From assembly GCA_020637395.1 (NCBI GenBank), contig JACJWA010000001.1, forward strand, positions 1,054,001-1,118,000: 64,000 nucleotides of DNA. The letters are read 5' to 3'. The notes under the pieces are model-generated. The model ran no database searches. It was not told the DNA's origin and was given only the letters and a program-made list of their open reading frames with translations. The DNA is from Calditrichota bacterium (GTDB lineage: Bacteria; Electryoneota; RPQS01). Numbering within the stretch: position 1 is the stretch's first letter; each line of letters begins with the position of its first letter. Positions 14,838 to 23,705 of this stretch are shown here, in pieces. The position numbers and the translations under genes are program-made.

Positions 14838-17139
14838 ATATCTGCATCGCACATTGCTTGTCCTGTCGGCGTTCCTGTTTCTGATTTCGGGTTGCGCCTA
14901 TTACAACACCTTCTACAATATCAAGAAGGATTTTCAGGACGCGGAGCGACAAACCAAGCGAAGCGCGCAAGCCCAGTCCGCGATCGCGGCTCCTGCGCCG
15001 GGCCAACCCAACCGGCCGGGACAAGCAGGACAGGGTGGTGTTCCCTTGCAGCAATACCAGCAGGTCATTAAGTCCTGCGGCAACCTGATCCAATTCTATC
15101 CGAAGAGCCGTTGGGTTGATGATGCATTGTATGTCATGGGTGTGTCCTACTTCAGAATTCAGGAGTACTCGCGCGCCGAAAGAAAGTTCAACGAGCTGAT
15201 TGCCATCTTTCCGAAGAGCAAACACGTCGAGATGGCAACCATCTGGCGAGCAAAGTCGCTGCTTGCGCAAAACAAGTATGATGAAGCCGAACGCGTCTTG
15301 AAAAAAGACGAATCAATATTTGTTTCCGCGGACGCCAGAGCCGGGGCCTACCGGACTCTGGCGGCCATCTCTGACGAGCAAGGACGCCCGGAGGACGCGG
15401 TCGAGTATCTTGAGCAGATCGAAAAAGTCTCTTACAGCAGAGATGACAAGGCAACGGATCAGCTCAGATTGGGCAGATCGTATCTGGCACTCGACAGAAC
15501 TGAGGAAGCCAAGACTGTTCTGCGCCAATGCCTTGCTCTAACTCGTTCCCCGGAGGAAATCTTCCGTGTCCGCTCTATTCTCGCTTCGATTGCGGCCAAC
15601 GCGAATGACTATCCCTTGGCCATAGGCTATCTCTTGCCGTTGCGGACTGACCGACGTTTCATTGATAGAGGCGGCGACATCGAAATCGAACTTGCCAGAG
15701 TCGAAGCGAAATGCGGCAATCCCGCTCTGGCTCTTCAGATGCTGGAGGGGTTCACAAATGTTTCAGCCACCGGCGAGAAGAAGGCCTCTGCTTACTACTT
15801 GCAAGGCGAAGTGGCGCGCGACAAACTGAGCGAATTCGACTTGGCCAAGGCGAAGTTCGACAGCGCCGCTGCCTCCGGCGCGAGTGAGACACTTCGAGAT
15901 TCTGCTCGTCAAGCTTCAAGACAATTGGAGTCTGGACTAAGCGCGCTTGCAAGAATTCCAGTTCTCGAAGACAGTTTGTCTCTTTTGCTAAGCCAGTCCT
16001 CCGCTGCTGAGTCAGAAGAATCCGAAATTGATTCTAGTTCTAAAGACTCACTCAAGAACATGCGGATAGATTCACTTGTTCAGACTGCTCCTGATTTCGA
16101 AGAGATGTCTCTGGATGAAGATGTCGTTGACTCCCTGCAGATTCCCGAACAAATCGCCCAGACAGACAGCCTCCCGCCTCCGCGCAGGACTCCCGCAGAA
16201 ATGATCGCAGACTCCATCATGCGTTCCCTTCAGATGCAAGACTCGATCAGATTTGCCGAAGCAAGCGAAAGAGATTCGATTGCACTGGATTCACTGTCCG
16301 TTCTGCTCGAAATGTCAGAAGACTCTTTGTCGGCTGACTCGCTCATTTCCGACTCTATGCTTCAAAAAACTCCTTCAGCCGAGATTCCACAAGGTCCGAC
16401 CGAAGAGGAGCTGCGCGCACTGAAGATTGCGGACTTCTCTCGCCGACTTGTCGTCGCGCATCTGGATGCGGCGGCCTTCTATGAATTCGTAGTGAAGAGT
16501 GAGGATAGTTTGCTCGCACACCTAACCATGGCGATTGAAGTGGACGATTCCTCTGCGGACCATTGGAGAGCGCTTCTGCAGTACAGCCTTCTGCTCGAGA
16601 AGTCAGAGGACGAATCAGAACGTTCTCAAGCACGTGTGCAGCTCTCTGACATTTCTGAAAACGACGCCGTTCCGCATGAAATGAGAAACATCGCACGCGC
16701 CCGACTCGGACTCCCTGCGCTTCCTCGAATCGAAACGGAGCAGGACATTGCGCTTCGCCGCGCTGAATCCATGCTTCTGGACGGATCCGATGTCTCTGCG
16801 GTTATTGAGGCGTACGATGATGTTCTGGGCATGGACAGCACATCGGACGCAGGAGTTCGAGCACTGCACGCTATTGCCTACTTACAGGAATTCGAACTTG
16901 AAGACTTCGGCGCCGCAATTGAGACTCACTCGACCATTGTAGCTCTGTTTCCGGATTCGATTTTTGCAGAGTTTTCGCGTGCAAAGATCGCCGAGCCGGA
17001 CAGTCATTCGATTTTCCTCTTGTCGGAAGAAGCTCTGAGCACCAGTTTTCAGCCGGCAACGGAGTTGCTGAACGCAGAGGCCGATTCCACTGGCTGGCCG
17101 CCGGATGTTCAATCTTTGCGCGGTAGAAGGTTCAGATAG
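14827..17139 (+). CDS. Outer-envelope TPR lipoprotein with Ser/Asp-rich central region
   Basis: A 770-residue lipoprotein: the signal peptide ends in the lipobox LISGC with the acylated cysteine at residue 23, followed by AYYNTFYN. Residues about 75-330 contain tetratricopeptide repeats (for example KSRWVDDALYVMGVSYFRIQEYSRAERKFNELI), as in BamD/CpoB-like envelope proteins. Residues about 385-525 are a low-complexity stretch rich in Ser, Asp and Glu (repeats of the type SEEDSLSADSLISDSM). More helical repeats follow to the end. It is too long to be plain BamD, and no specific partner can be named. It overlaps cobB by 11 nt and cdsA by one base. Confidence 0.72.
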   Translation: MKSRYLHRTLLVLSAFLFLISGCAYYNTFYNIKKDFQDAERQTKRSAQAQSAIAAPAPGQPNRPGQAGQGGVPLQQYQQVIKSCGNLIQFYPKSRWVDDALYVMGVSYFRIQEYSRAERKFNELIAIFPKSKHVEMATIWRAKSLLAQNKYDEAERVLKKDESIFVSADARAGAYRTLAAISDEQGRPEDAVEYLEQIEKVSYSRDDKATDQLRLGRSYLALDRTEEAKTVLRQCLALTRSPEEIFRVRSILASIAANANDYPLAIGYLLPLRTDRRFIDRGGDIEIELARVEAKCGNPALALQMLEGFTNVSATGEKKASAYYLQGEVARDKLSEFDLAKAKFDSAAASGASETLRDSARQASRQLESGLSALARIPVLEDSLSLLLSQSSAAESEESEIDSSSKDSLKNMRIDSLVQTAPDFEEMSLDEDVVDSLQIPEQIAQTDSLPPPRRTPAEMIADSIMRSLQMQDSIRFAEASERDSIALDSLSVLLEMSEDSLSADSLISDSMLQKTPSAEIPQGPTEEELRALKIADFSRRLVVAHLDAAAFYEFVVKSEDSLLAHLTMAIEVDDSSADHWRALLQYSLLLEKSEDESERSQARVQLSDISENDAVPHEMRNIARARLGLPALPRIETEQDIALRRAESMLLDGSDVSAVIEAYDDVLGMDSTSDAGVRALHAIAYLQEFELEDFGAAIETHSTIVALFPDSIFAEFSRAKIAEPDSHSIFLLSEEALSTSFQPATELLNAEADSTGWPPDVQSLRGRRFR

Positions 17140-17951
17140 TGCCCAACCTTGCTTTGCGGCTGATTTCTGCGGCGATTGGCATACCGGTCCTGCTTTTTGT
17201 CGCGCATGAAGGCGGACTTTGGCTGCTTGCTCTGGTCGCGGCGATTCAGTTGCTTCTGATCCGTGAGTGGCGAGCAATGGCCGCAGCAAAGAGTACAACA
17301 CTCTGTTTGCCGCCGCTCGTGTTGGCAATTGCGGGATTAGACTACCTGGTCTTCATCGGTGCAACACGGCTATCCATTGGCATCCTGATCTTGAGCCTCT
17401 ACCTTTGGATTCTGACAGCAGTATTCAGCAAGGATCGAAAACCTTTGCTCGAACTTGGACTGGGTGGGCTTTTTCTCCTGTATGCAGCCTTCCCCTTGGC
17501 CCTGTGGATGGCGATTTCGAATGCAAGCGATCCGGTGCGTCATGGCTTGCCCGGTGCGCTCGGCATTCTGCTGATTGGAACCTGGTTGTGTGACTCGGCG
17601 GCTTACTTTGTGGGCAGACTTGCGGGAAAGCATCGGTTGTTTCCTGCGGCAAGCCCGAACAAGACGATTGAAGGAGCTGTAGGTGGTTTGCTTGTTCCCG
17701 CCTTGCTGCTTCCAACATTGCGCGCGCTTAACCTGGCGAGCCCGACGATGCTGGACTACATTGTGTTTCCGCTGATTGTCGGTGTGGCAGGGCAGATTGG
17801 TGATCTCGTCGAATCTCTCATGAAACGCGAGACGGCTTTGAAAGACACGTCCAGCTTGATTCCCGGACACGGCGGCTTCTTGGACCGATTTGATTCCCTG
17901 TTGCTTTCCTCACCGTTTTTTCTTGCATACCTCACTTTGTCAACTCCGTGA
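17139..17951 (+). CDS. cdsA: Phosphatidate cytidylyltransferase (CDP-diglyceride synthase)
   Basis: Makes CDP-diacylglycerol from CTP and phosphatidic acid in the inner membrane, the branch point of phospholipid synthesis. It is 270 residues with about seven to eight hydrophobic helices. The family signature is complete near residues 226-243: SLMKRETALKDTSSLIPGHG. The GTG start at 17139 uses the last base of the preceding TAG stop. Its product is the substrate of pssA at 34720, and plsC at 6982 supplies the precursor. Confidence 0.93.
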   Translation: MPNLALRLISAAIGIPVLLFVAHEGGLWLLALVAAIQLLLIREWRAMAAAKSTTLCLPPLVLAIAGLDYLVFIGATRLSIGILILSLYLWILTAVFSKDRKPLLELGLGGLFLLYAAFPLALWMAISNASDPVRHGLPGALGILLIGTWLCDSAAYFVGRLAGKHRLFPAASPNKTIEGAVGGLLVPALLLPTLRALNLASPTMLDYIVFPLIVGVAGQIGDLVESLMKRETALKDTSSLIPGHGGFLDRFDSLLLSSPFFLAYLTLSTP

Positions 17952-18697
17952 CCACTCCTATCGAGAACGACTCAGCTTTGAATACTATCGCAAAAATGTC
18001 GCGCGAGGACGCCAATCCCCGCGTGGTTGAGATGTTCGACAGAATCTCGGGAACATACGACCGCTTGAATCGCCTCTTCTCGCTTGGAGTTGATCGCTTG
18101 TGGCGAAAAAAAGCTGTTCAAGCTCTGCAACTTGAGCCCGGCATGAAACTCCTGGATTGCAGTGCGGGCACGGGAGATATGTCGTTTGAGGCGCACCGAC
18201 AGTGTTCAGGCATCGTAACCACCCTGTATGACCCGTCCGCGAACATGCTTCTGCTTGCCGAGGAGAAGGCCAAGCAACGCAATACTTCGGGCGTTGAGTT
18301 TGTGTGCGGAGCGGCCGAGGCGATTCCCATGGAAGATGAATCTTATGACCGGTTCATGGTTGCCTTTGGCATTAGAAATTTCAAGAGTCTTGATCAAGGC
18401 ATTTCTGAACTGTGGCGAGTGCTCAAACCCGGAGCAACGGGAGTTATTCTCGAGTTCACTCCAGACCGATCTGCACTGATTGACCGACTGTTCAAGTTCT
18501 ACATGTGGTGGGTCATGCGGCCACTTGGCGGAGCGATTTCGGAGGATCGAGATGCCTACCGCTATCTGGCTGAGACGATTCAGAAGTTTCCGAAATCCTC
18601 AACGCTGACTGATACGTTTCGACGCGCTGGTTTCACGGAGGTGACGCAGCACAGGCATTCTTTCGGTATTGCAACCAGCTTCCTGTTGACCCGATAG
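17948..18697 (+). CDS. menG: Demethylmenaquinone / ubiquinone C-methyltransferase
   Basis: A class I SAM-dependent methyltransferase that methylates demethylmenaquinone in the last step of menaquinone synthesis. Family marks are YDRLNRLFSLGVDRLWRKKA (residues 37-56), the SAM-binding loop LDCSAGTGD (69-77), and the AFGIRNF motif that separates UbiE/MenG from other methyltransferases. It is 249 residues. The GTG at 17948 overlaps the cdsA stop by 4 nt; an ATG at 17996 is possible. Menaquinone rather than ubiquinone is inferred from the suspected FCB host. Confidence 0.9.
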   Translation: MTTPIENDSALNTIAKMSREDANPRVVEMFDRISGTYDRLNRLFSLGVDRLWRKKAVQALQLEPGMKLLDCSAGTGDMSFEAHRQCSGIVTTLYDPSANMLLLAEEKAKQRNTSGVEFVCGAAEAIPMEDESYDRFMVAFGIRNFKSLDQGISELWRVLKPGATGVILEFTPDRSALIDRLFKFYMWWVMRPLGGAISEDRDAYRYLAETIQKFPKSSTLTDTFRRAGFTEVTQHRHSFGIATSFLLTR

Positions 18698-18704
18698 GAG
18701 GGAC

Positions 18705-21020
18705 GTGCAGGTCCGCCCGACTCTTCGCCTGTCCGCGATTCCGGCTCTTTCCTTTGCCGCCGCCTGCGCGGTGGGTGCTGGCGGCGGGTTGTTCATTCCG
18801 CTGCCGGCGTGGTTTTCTTACCTGATGGCTGGTGTAATTGCGATGATCGGCACTGTCGTACTCTTCTTTTCGTCATGGAGAAGATTTGGCGCTTTCCTGG
18901 CTTATCTTGCTATTGCGATCCTGACACTTGCGAGATCAAACGGAGATATCGGCCGCTCAGATAGAGCTTTGCTTGCGCAACTTGAGTCCGACACCGTGAC
19001 AGCCGCCTGTCGCGGTGTTGTCATTTGGAGAGAAGGCGGAGCGGAAACCGCGCGCAGCGAGCACTTCTGGCTTGACCATGTGCAGCTCACTCTCAGCGAC
19101 GGCAGTTGCTTTGCCTCCAATCTGAGGGTGAATCTGTCTCTGCCGCTTGCCTTGACAGGAGGTATAGAGATCGGAGATGTGATCGCGTGTGAGGCTGTGC
19201 TTCAGTCTGCGCACGCCAGACACCTAAGATCCGCAAGGGAGCTAACCTGGTCTTTGCGCGAGCGACATTGGGGCGACGCGAGAATTTCTGAAGACGAGTC
19301 GCTTGTGATCGTCAAAGGAGGATTCTCGGCCGCGCGTTATGTGCATGAAGCCCGAAGGCAGGTTCAGGCAGCTCTGCGCGGACTATTGTCGCCGGATGCA
19401 GCCGCAATCGCGAGCGCGCTGCTGCTTGGTTCCCGTGAAACCTTTTCGGTAGATTTTCGCGAGGACGTTCAAACTACTGGGCTGGCTCACCTGTTTGCGT
19501 TGAGCGGACTAAACACTGGACTGCTTGCGTCCCTGTTGTGGACTGTGATGTCACTTCTGTTTGTACCCCGGAAGTGGCGGTACGGAGTACTGCTTGTGTT
19601 GTTGAGTGGCTATGCGGTGCTCGGTCTAGGCGTTCCGTCACTCTTTCGCTCAACATTGATGGCAGGACTCTTCATCACAGGACGATTGCTTGCAAAGTCT
19701 GCACATCCAGCAAATCTTCTGCTTGCTGCCATGGCCATTGAGCTCTTCATTTGGCCCCTGCATTTGCTGGACGCGGGATTTGCACTCAGCTACCTTTCCA
19801 TGGCTGGAATCATCGCGGCCTATCTGACTTTCTCGCAGCCGCTTCAGCAATTGCTTAACTCCGAGAAAAGTACATTTCGCGGAAAACTGAAGGATATTTT
19901 GAGTGGAACGCTTGGTGCTCAGGTGGCTACCGCGCCACTCGCCGCCATGCTCTTCGGCAAGGCTCCTGCGTTGGCCGTGCTGGTCAACTTGATCGCAATT
20001 CCGTTGTTCTCTCTGCTGCTTGTTTTGATTCTCTGCGCGCTTGTTTTAGGTTCTGTCTCGGGTCTGTTAGCGGCACCTTTTGCTCAGTCCGTAAACTTTC
20101 TGGTTTGGGGATTTGTCAAAGTCACGGGCATTGCGGCGGACTTCCCACTGGCGAGCGTGGGACTTAGCACTTCTGGGCCGCTGATCTTCTTGGCCTTTCT
20201 TGCTGGTGTCATAGCGATCGTATTCATGTGGAGAGCAAGGCTGAATGCTGCTTTTGTCATGCTGCTGCTTTGCCTGAACATCGTGGTCTGGGAGAACGCC
20301 TTCTCGAGCAACAAGCACGCTGAGTTCATTCCTCTCAGTCGCGATCTGGGCGGATCGTCTTTCATCAGAATAGGGGAGTGCAGTTGCATTGCGGGATTCG
20401 GAGCGGATTGGGAGGCTGACCGGATGGTCATGGTACTCGACGAACGTATGCGGATGCATGGGATCAAGAGGGCGGACGTTGCGCTGGCCATCTCCCGCAA
20501 GGCATCGGCAATTGGCGGCGCCAGGGAGCTCTTGCGCTACTCGCGCCCGAGAACGTTCTTGAACTGTGCAGAACCGCGTGAAACTTCAGCGTCTCTGATG
20601 CTTGATGCCGCGTCTTTGTTACACTGTGACCAACAACTCGACTTGAAGAGGGATCAGATTTCTCAGGTATCCGGAGTGACCGTAGGCAACTTCTGCAGCA
20701 CGAACTTGCCGCAAAGCGAGTGTTCCATCATTGCGATTGCGGATTCTTCTTGCGCGATCGTCATTGCAGAGGGTGCCGAGAAAGAGTTTTCACAGCACGT
20801 GGCTGAGCTTCTTGCCCAAAGCCGAAGCGTCTTGCTCGTTGATTGTAACCGGGCAACCGTGTCTTCATTCAATTGTGGCAGGAAAATTGACCCTGCTGAT
20901 CAAGCCAGAAGAGGAAACTGGTTTCTTGGAGCGGAGGGATGGGAAAGGCAAGAGACCTCAGGCGAGCGACTCATGCGGCTCTGGCAATTGGACTTGCTTG
21001 CGGCGAGGGATCGTACCTGA
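18705..21020 (+). CDS. comEC: ComEC/Rec2-family DNA-uptake channel with degenerate C-terminal domain
   Basis: A polytopic inner-membrane protein (771 residues) of the family that carries single-stranded DNA across the membrane in natural transformation. An N-terminal helical hairpin and DUF4131-like periplasmic domain (about 10-210) come first, then the competence domain with GLAHLFALSGLN (259-270), where the usual SGLH histidine is Asn. About ten helices follow to residue 530. The C-terminal 230 residues align in order with the metallo-beta-lactamase domain, but the metal-binding HxHxDH is replaced by SRKASAIGGA (597-606). The GTG at 18705 has an AGGAGG site directly upstream. No pilus or comEA gene is in the window. 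Confidence 0.85.
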   Translation: MQVRPTLRLSAIPALSFAAACAVGAGGGLFIPLPAWFSYLMAGVIAMIGTVVLFFSSWRRFGAFLAYLAIAILTLARSNGDIGRSDRALLAQLESDTVTAACRGVVIWREGGAETARSEHFWLDHVQLTLSDGSCFASNLRVNLSLPLALTGGIEIGDVIACEAVLQSAHARHLRSARELTWSLRERHWGDARISEDESLVIVKGGFSAARYVHEARRQVQAALRGLLSPDAAAIASALLLGSRETFSVDFREDVQTTGLAHLFALSGLNTGLLASLLWTVMSLLFVPRKWRYGVLLVLLSGYAVLGLGVPSLFRSTLMAGLFITGRLLAKSAHPANLLLAAMAIELFIWPLHLLDAGFALSYLSMAGIIAAYLTFSQPLQQLLNSEKSTFRGKLKDILSGTLGAQVATAPLAAMLFGKAPALAVLVNLIAIPLFSLLLVLILCALVLGSVSGLLAAPFAQSVNFLVWGFVKVTGIAADFPLASVGLSTSGPLIFLAFLAGVIAIVFMWRARLNAAFVMLLLCLNIVVWENAFSSNKHAEFIPLSRDLGGSSFIRIGECSCIAGFGADWEADRMVMVLDERMRMHGIKRADVALAISRKASAIGGARELLRYSRPRTFLNCAEPRETSASLMLDAASLLHCDQQLDLKRDQISQVSGVTVGNFCSTNLPQSECSIIAIADSSCAIVIAEGAEKEFSQHVAELLAQSRSVLLVDCNRATVSSFNCGRKIDPADQARRGNWFLGAEGWERQETSGERLMRLWQLDLLAARDRT

Positions 21021-21021
21021 C

Positions 21022-21633
21022 GTGTCGTTGTTCTTAGAGCAAGAGCCCATTGAGCTCTCATTTCTTGTCGGAGATGTGAGCGCTCTCTGCGGGTGCGATG
21101 AATCGGGCAGAGGTCCGCTGGCAGGCCCCGTGGTCGGTGCAGCGGTCCTCTTCAAAGATTGCGAGGCCCTCTGGAAGTGCCGGGACTCGAAGTCTCTCCG
21201 ACCAAGTGAACGTGAAACTCTCTTGAAGGGTATTGAGGATCATTTGAGCTCGGCTTTTGTCGCAATTGGCCCGGAAGAAATTGATCAAATCAACATTCGT
21301 GCGGCCTCTTTGATGGCCATGACGCGGGCGGTTGAACTGCTGAACACTCAAATGGACTGCGTGCTCGTAGACGGGCGCGATCGTCTCCCCGGCGTTCTGA
21401 ATTGCCACGCTATTGTCAAAGGTGATGCCCGTGTGGCGACTATTTCGGCGGCTTCCGTCGTTGCAAAAGTTATGCGTGATCGGCTCATGCTGGAATACCA
21501 TGAACAGTTTCCACAGTATGGATTCGATCGGCATTTCGGCTATCCAACAGTGGCACATCGCAAAGCCCTGCTTGAGCACGGCCCGTGCCCAATCCACAGA
21601 AAGAGCTTCCGCGGTGTTCGAGAATTGGTTTAG
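21022..21633 (+). CDS. rnhB: Ribonuclease HII
   Basis: Cleaves the RNA strand of RNA-DNA hybrids, including single ribonucleotides in DNA. The active-site block GCDESGRGPLAGPVVGAAV begins at residue 24 (Asp26, Glu27); the third acidic residue is in MDCVLVDGRD and the fourth in SVVAKVMRDR. I start it at the GTG at 21022, two bases after the comEC stop, giving 203 residues and an MSLFLEQEP N-terminus; the open frame extends far upstream inside comEC but without family similarity. It overlaps yraN by 20 nt. Confidence 0.93.
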   Translation: MSLFLEQEPIELSFLVGDVSALCGCDESGRGPLAGPVVGAAVLFKDCEALWKCRDSKSLRPSERETLLKGIEDHLSSAFVAIGPEEIDQINIRAASLMAMTRAVELLNTQMDCVLVDGRDRLPGVLNCHAIVKGDARVATISAASVVAKVMRDRLMLEYHEQFPQYGFDRHFGYPTVAHRKALLEHGPCPIHRKSFRGVRELV

Positions 21634-22009
21634 AAAACTCTTTTCCCGCACGTCACGAACGGATGGGCAGAAGCTTGGCGAAAGGGGCGAAAAGCTCGCC
21701 AAGGACTATTTGCGCAAGCAAGGACTGCGTTTGCTTGAACGGAACTGGAGGACTTCTTTTGGAGAGCTGGACATCATTTGCAAAGAGGGTGAAACCGTCG
21801 TGTTTGTGGAAGTGAAAACTGCGGGAAAGCCCACTGAATTTGCGCCTGCCAATCGAGTTACTCGCGACAAGCAGAGGAGAATCAAGAGGCTAGCGGATGC
21901 CTATTTGCGTTCAAGCCACTTGGAGTGCCCTCGCCGATTCGATATCGTGACGGTGATTCAAGACGGCAATCAGTTTCACATCGAGCACTTCAAGAATGCG
22001 TTCGTATAG
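21614..22009 (+). CDS. yraN: YraN/UPF0102 family endonuclease-like protein
   Basis: A 131-residue protein of the UPF0102 family, which has a PD-(D/E)xK nuclease-like fold and habitually neighbours rnhB. The core is GERGEKLAKDYLRKQGLRLL, then GELDIICKEGETVVFVEVKT, giving the expected E-x-D and E-x-K metal-site residues, followed by KQRRIKRLADAYL. The GTG at 21614 is the only suitable start before the conserved region and overlaps rnhB by 20 nt. Molecular function is unproven in the family; a role in DNA or RNA processing is inferred from the fold. Confidence 0.88.
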   Translation: MFENWFRKLFSRTSRTDGQKLGERGEKLAKDYLRKQGLRLLERNWRTSFGELDIICKEGETVVFVEVKTAGKPTEFAPANRVTRDKQRRIKRLADAYLRSSHLECPRRFDIVTVIQDGNQFHIEHFKNAFV

Positions 22010-23705
22010 ATTCTGGATTATCTGCTTATCTCTTTTCGTGGCTTTCGAGTCGCGAGCGGGAATTGTGCTTTCCGAGGTCATGTTTGATCCCATCGGAGAT
22101 GAGGATACGGACGAGTTTGTGGAGCTTTTCAACAACTCCGCTTTTCCGGTATCGCTGGCGGGTTGGTTGCTGACCGACGGTGAAGGAACGGACACGCTTG
22201 TTGACGCCGGAATGGGACTGTTTGCGTTGCCGAATCAGTATGTACTCATTTTGGATCCGGACTATGTTGAAGAAGGGAGCAGTTCCTACGACGGTCTTGT
22301 ACCGGAAGCAGCCTTAGTGGTGACTCTGAGCGGCAACACTCTCGGAAGCCGAGGACTTTCGAACAGCTCAGCCGAACAGATTCAGATCATAAACTCCAAC
22401 GGGCTGGTCGCTGCCACATATCTTTACTCTGTCGGAAATTTGTCCGGGCATTCGGATGAAAAGCGAAGACTTGATGCGGGCGATGCGAGTGACAACTGGT
22501 CGGATAGTGAGCTGCCGCTTGGAACTCCCGGCGCAAGAAATAGCGTCACGCCGCCAGAGCACGATCTGGGGCTATACAGTGCTTCCGTCGAGCCTGCCAT
22601 GCCTGTGTCAGGCGAGCAGTTTGAGCTTCGTTTCTTCGTGACCAATACTGGGCTTGATTCTGCCAGTTCGCAGGTTTCTTTTTCGACGGACAGCACAGGC
22701 GGATACGAGTGGAGTTTTGTGGAGTCTGTTTCGTCAGAGCGTATTGCGGCAGGAGATAGCATTGAGCTTGCTGTTCAAAGTGTTATGGGCGAGAGCGGAA
22801 TTCTGCGATGCCAGCTTGAGCTTGAAAGTGCCGATGACGACACTTCGAACAACCGGCTGATCGTTTTGGTTTCGAGCCATGTCAGCGCGGAAGGAATTCG
22901 ATTGAACGAGATTCAGTATGATCCGCTGCCGACTCGCTCCGAATGGTTCGAAATCGCGGTTGTTGGAACCTTCCCAGTCGCACTGTCCGGCGTAAACGTG
23001 TCAGACGGACGGGGTATCGCAGATAGCACTCTGAGATTCCCCCTTCCTGAGTGGATTGTCGCGCCGGGACAGTTTGTCACCGTGGCCATGGACAGTTCGA
23101 TTTTCTCAGAAAGTCTTCCATTGGATGCGCCGGTGGTTGTGTTGGAAGGTGATGTTCCGACGCTGAACAACGGAGGCGATTCTCTGATCTTGTGGAGCGC
23201 CGAAGGCAGCGTGCTGGACAGAGTGGACTACAGGCCAAACTGGGGTGATGACACGCAGGGCGTATCCCTTGAGCGAATCTCCATGACTGCAAGTTCAAAC
23301 GATCCTGCCAATTGGGCCTCTTCCACGGCACCGGAGGGCTCTACGCCCGGCAGAGTGAACTCCAACTCAGTCTCGGGGGGCGGCGCGAGACACGCTTTGA
23401 CCGCAACACCATCTCTCTTCACGCCAAATGGTGACGGACGCGACGACGTTACCGAGATTCACTATGAGGTTTCAGATCCAGGTACGTCCATTGATCTGTT
23501 CGTTTTCGATGCGAGAGGTAGGCAGGTGAGAAGACTTGCCGGCGGGCAGAACGTGACAAGTCAGAGCTCTGTGATCTGGGATGGACGCGATGACGCTCAT
23601 CAGCTATTGCCGACGGGAAGATACATCTTGGTGCTTGAAACTGCTCGTTCAGGGAATTTCATTCAAACTCAGAAAACGACCGTGATCTTGGCGAGACCCA
23701 AATGA
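21996..23705 (+). CDS. Secreted protein with two lamin-tail domains and a FlgD-like C-terminal domain
   Basis: A 569-residue exported protein. The signal peptide is MRSYRFWIICLSLFVAFESR. The first lamin-tail (LTD) domain begins IVLSEVMFDPIGDEDTDEFV (about 23-165), a CARDB-like Ig segment lies around 190-290, and a second LTD begins IRLNEIQYDPLPTRSEWFEI (about 300-450). The C-terminal 100 residues (LFTPNGDGRDD, then IDLFVFDARGRQVRRL, WDGRDD, LPTGRYILVLET) are a FlgD/gliding-type domain of the sort used for T9SS export or surface retention. LTD domains are often found in surface nucleases and adhesins, but no nuclease domain is present here. It overlaps yraN by 14 nt and the ABC-F gene by 4 nt. 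Confidence 0.78.
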   Translation: MRSYRFWIICLSLFVAFESRAGIVLSEVMFDPIGDEDTDEFVELFNNSAFPVSLAGWLLTDGEGTDTLVDAGMGLFALPNQYVLILDPDYVEEGSSSYDGLVPEAALVVTLSGNTLGSRGLSNSSAEQIQIINSNGLVAATYLYSVGNLSGHSDEKRRLDAGDASDNWSDSELPLGTPGARNSVTPPEHDLGLYSASVEPAMPVSGEQFELRFFVTNTGLDSASSQVSFSTDSTGGYEWSFVESVSSERIAAGDSIELAVQSVMGESGILRCQLELESADDDTSNNRLIVLVSSHVSAEGIRLNEIQYDPLPTRSEWFEIAVVGTFPVALSGVNVSDGRGIADSTLRFPLPEWIVAPGQFVTVAMDSSIFSESLPLDAPVVVLEGDVPTLNNGGDSLILWSAEGSVLDRVDYRPNWGDDTQGVSLERISMTASSNDPANWASSTAPEGSTPGRVNSNSVSGGGARHALTATPSLFTPNGDGRDDVTEIHYEVSDPGTSIDLFVFDARGRQVRRLAGGQNVTSQSSVIWDGRDDAHQLLPTGRYILVLETARSGNFIQTQKTTVILARPK

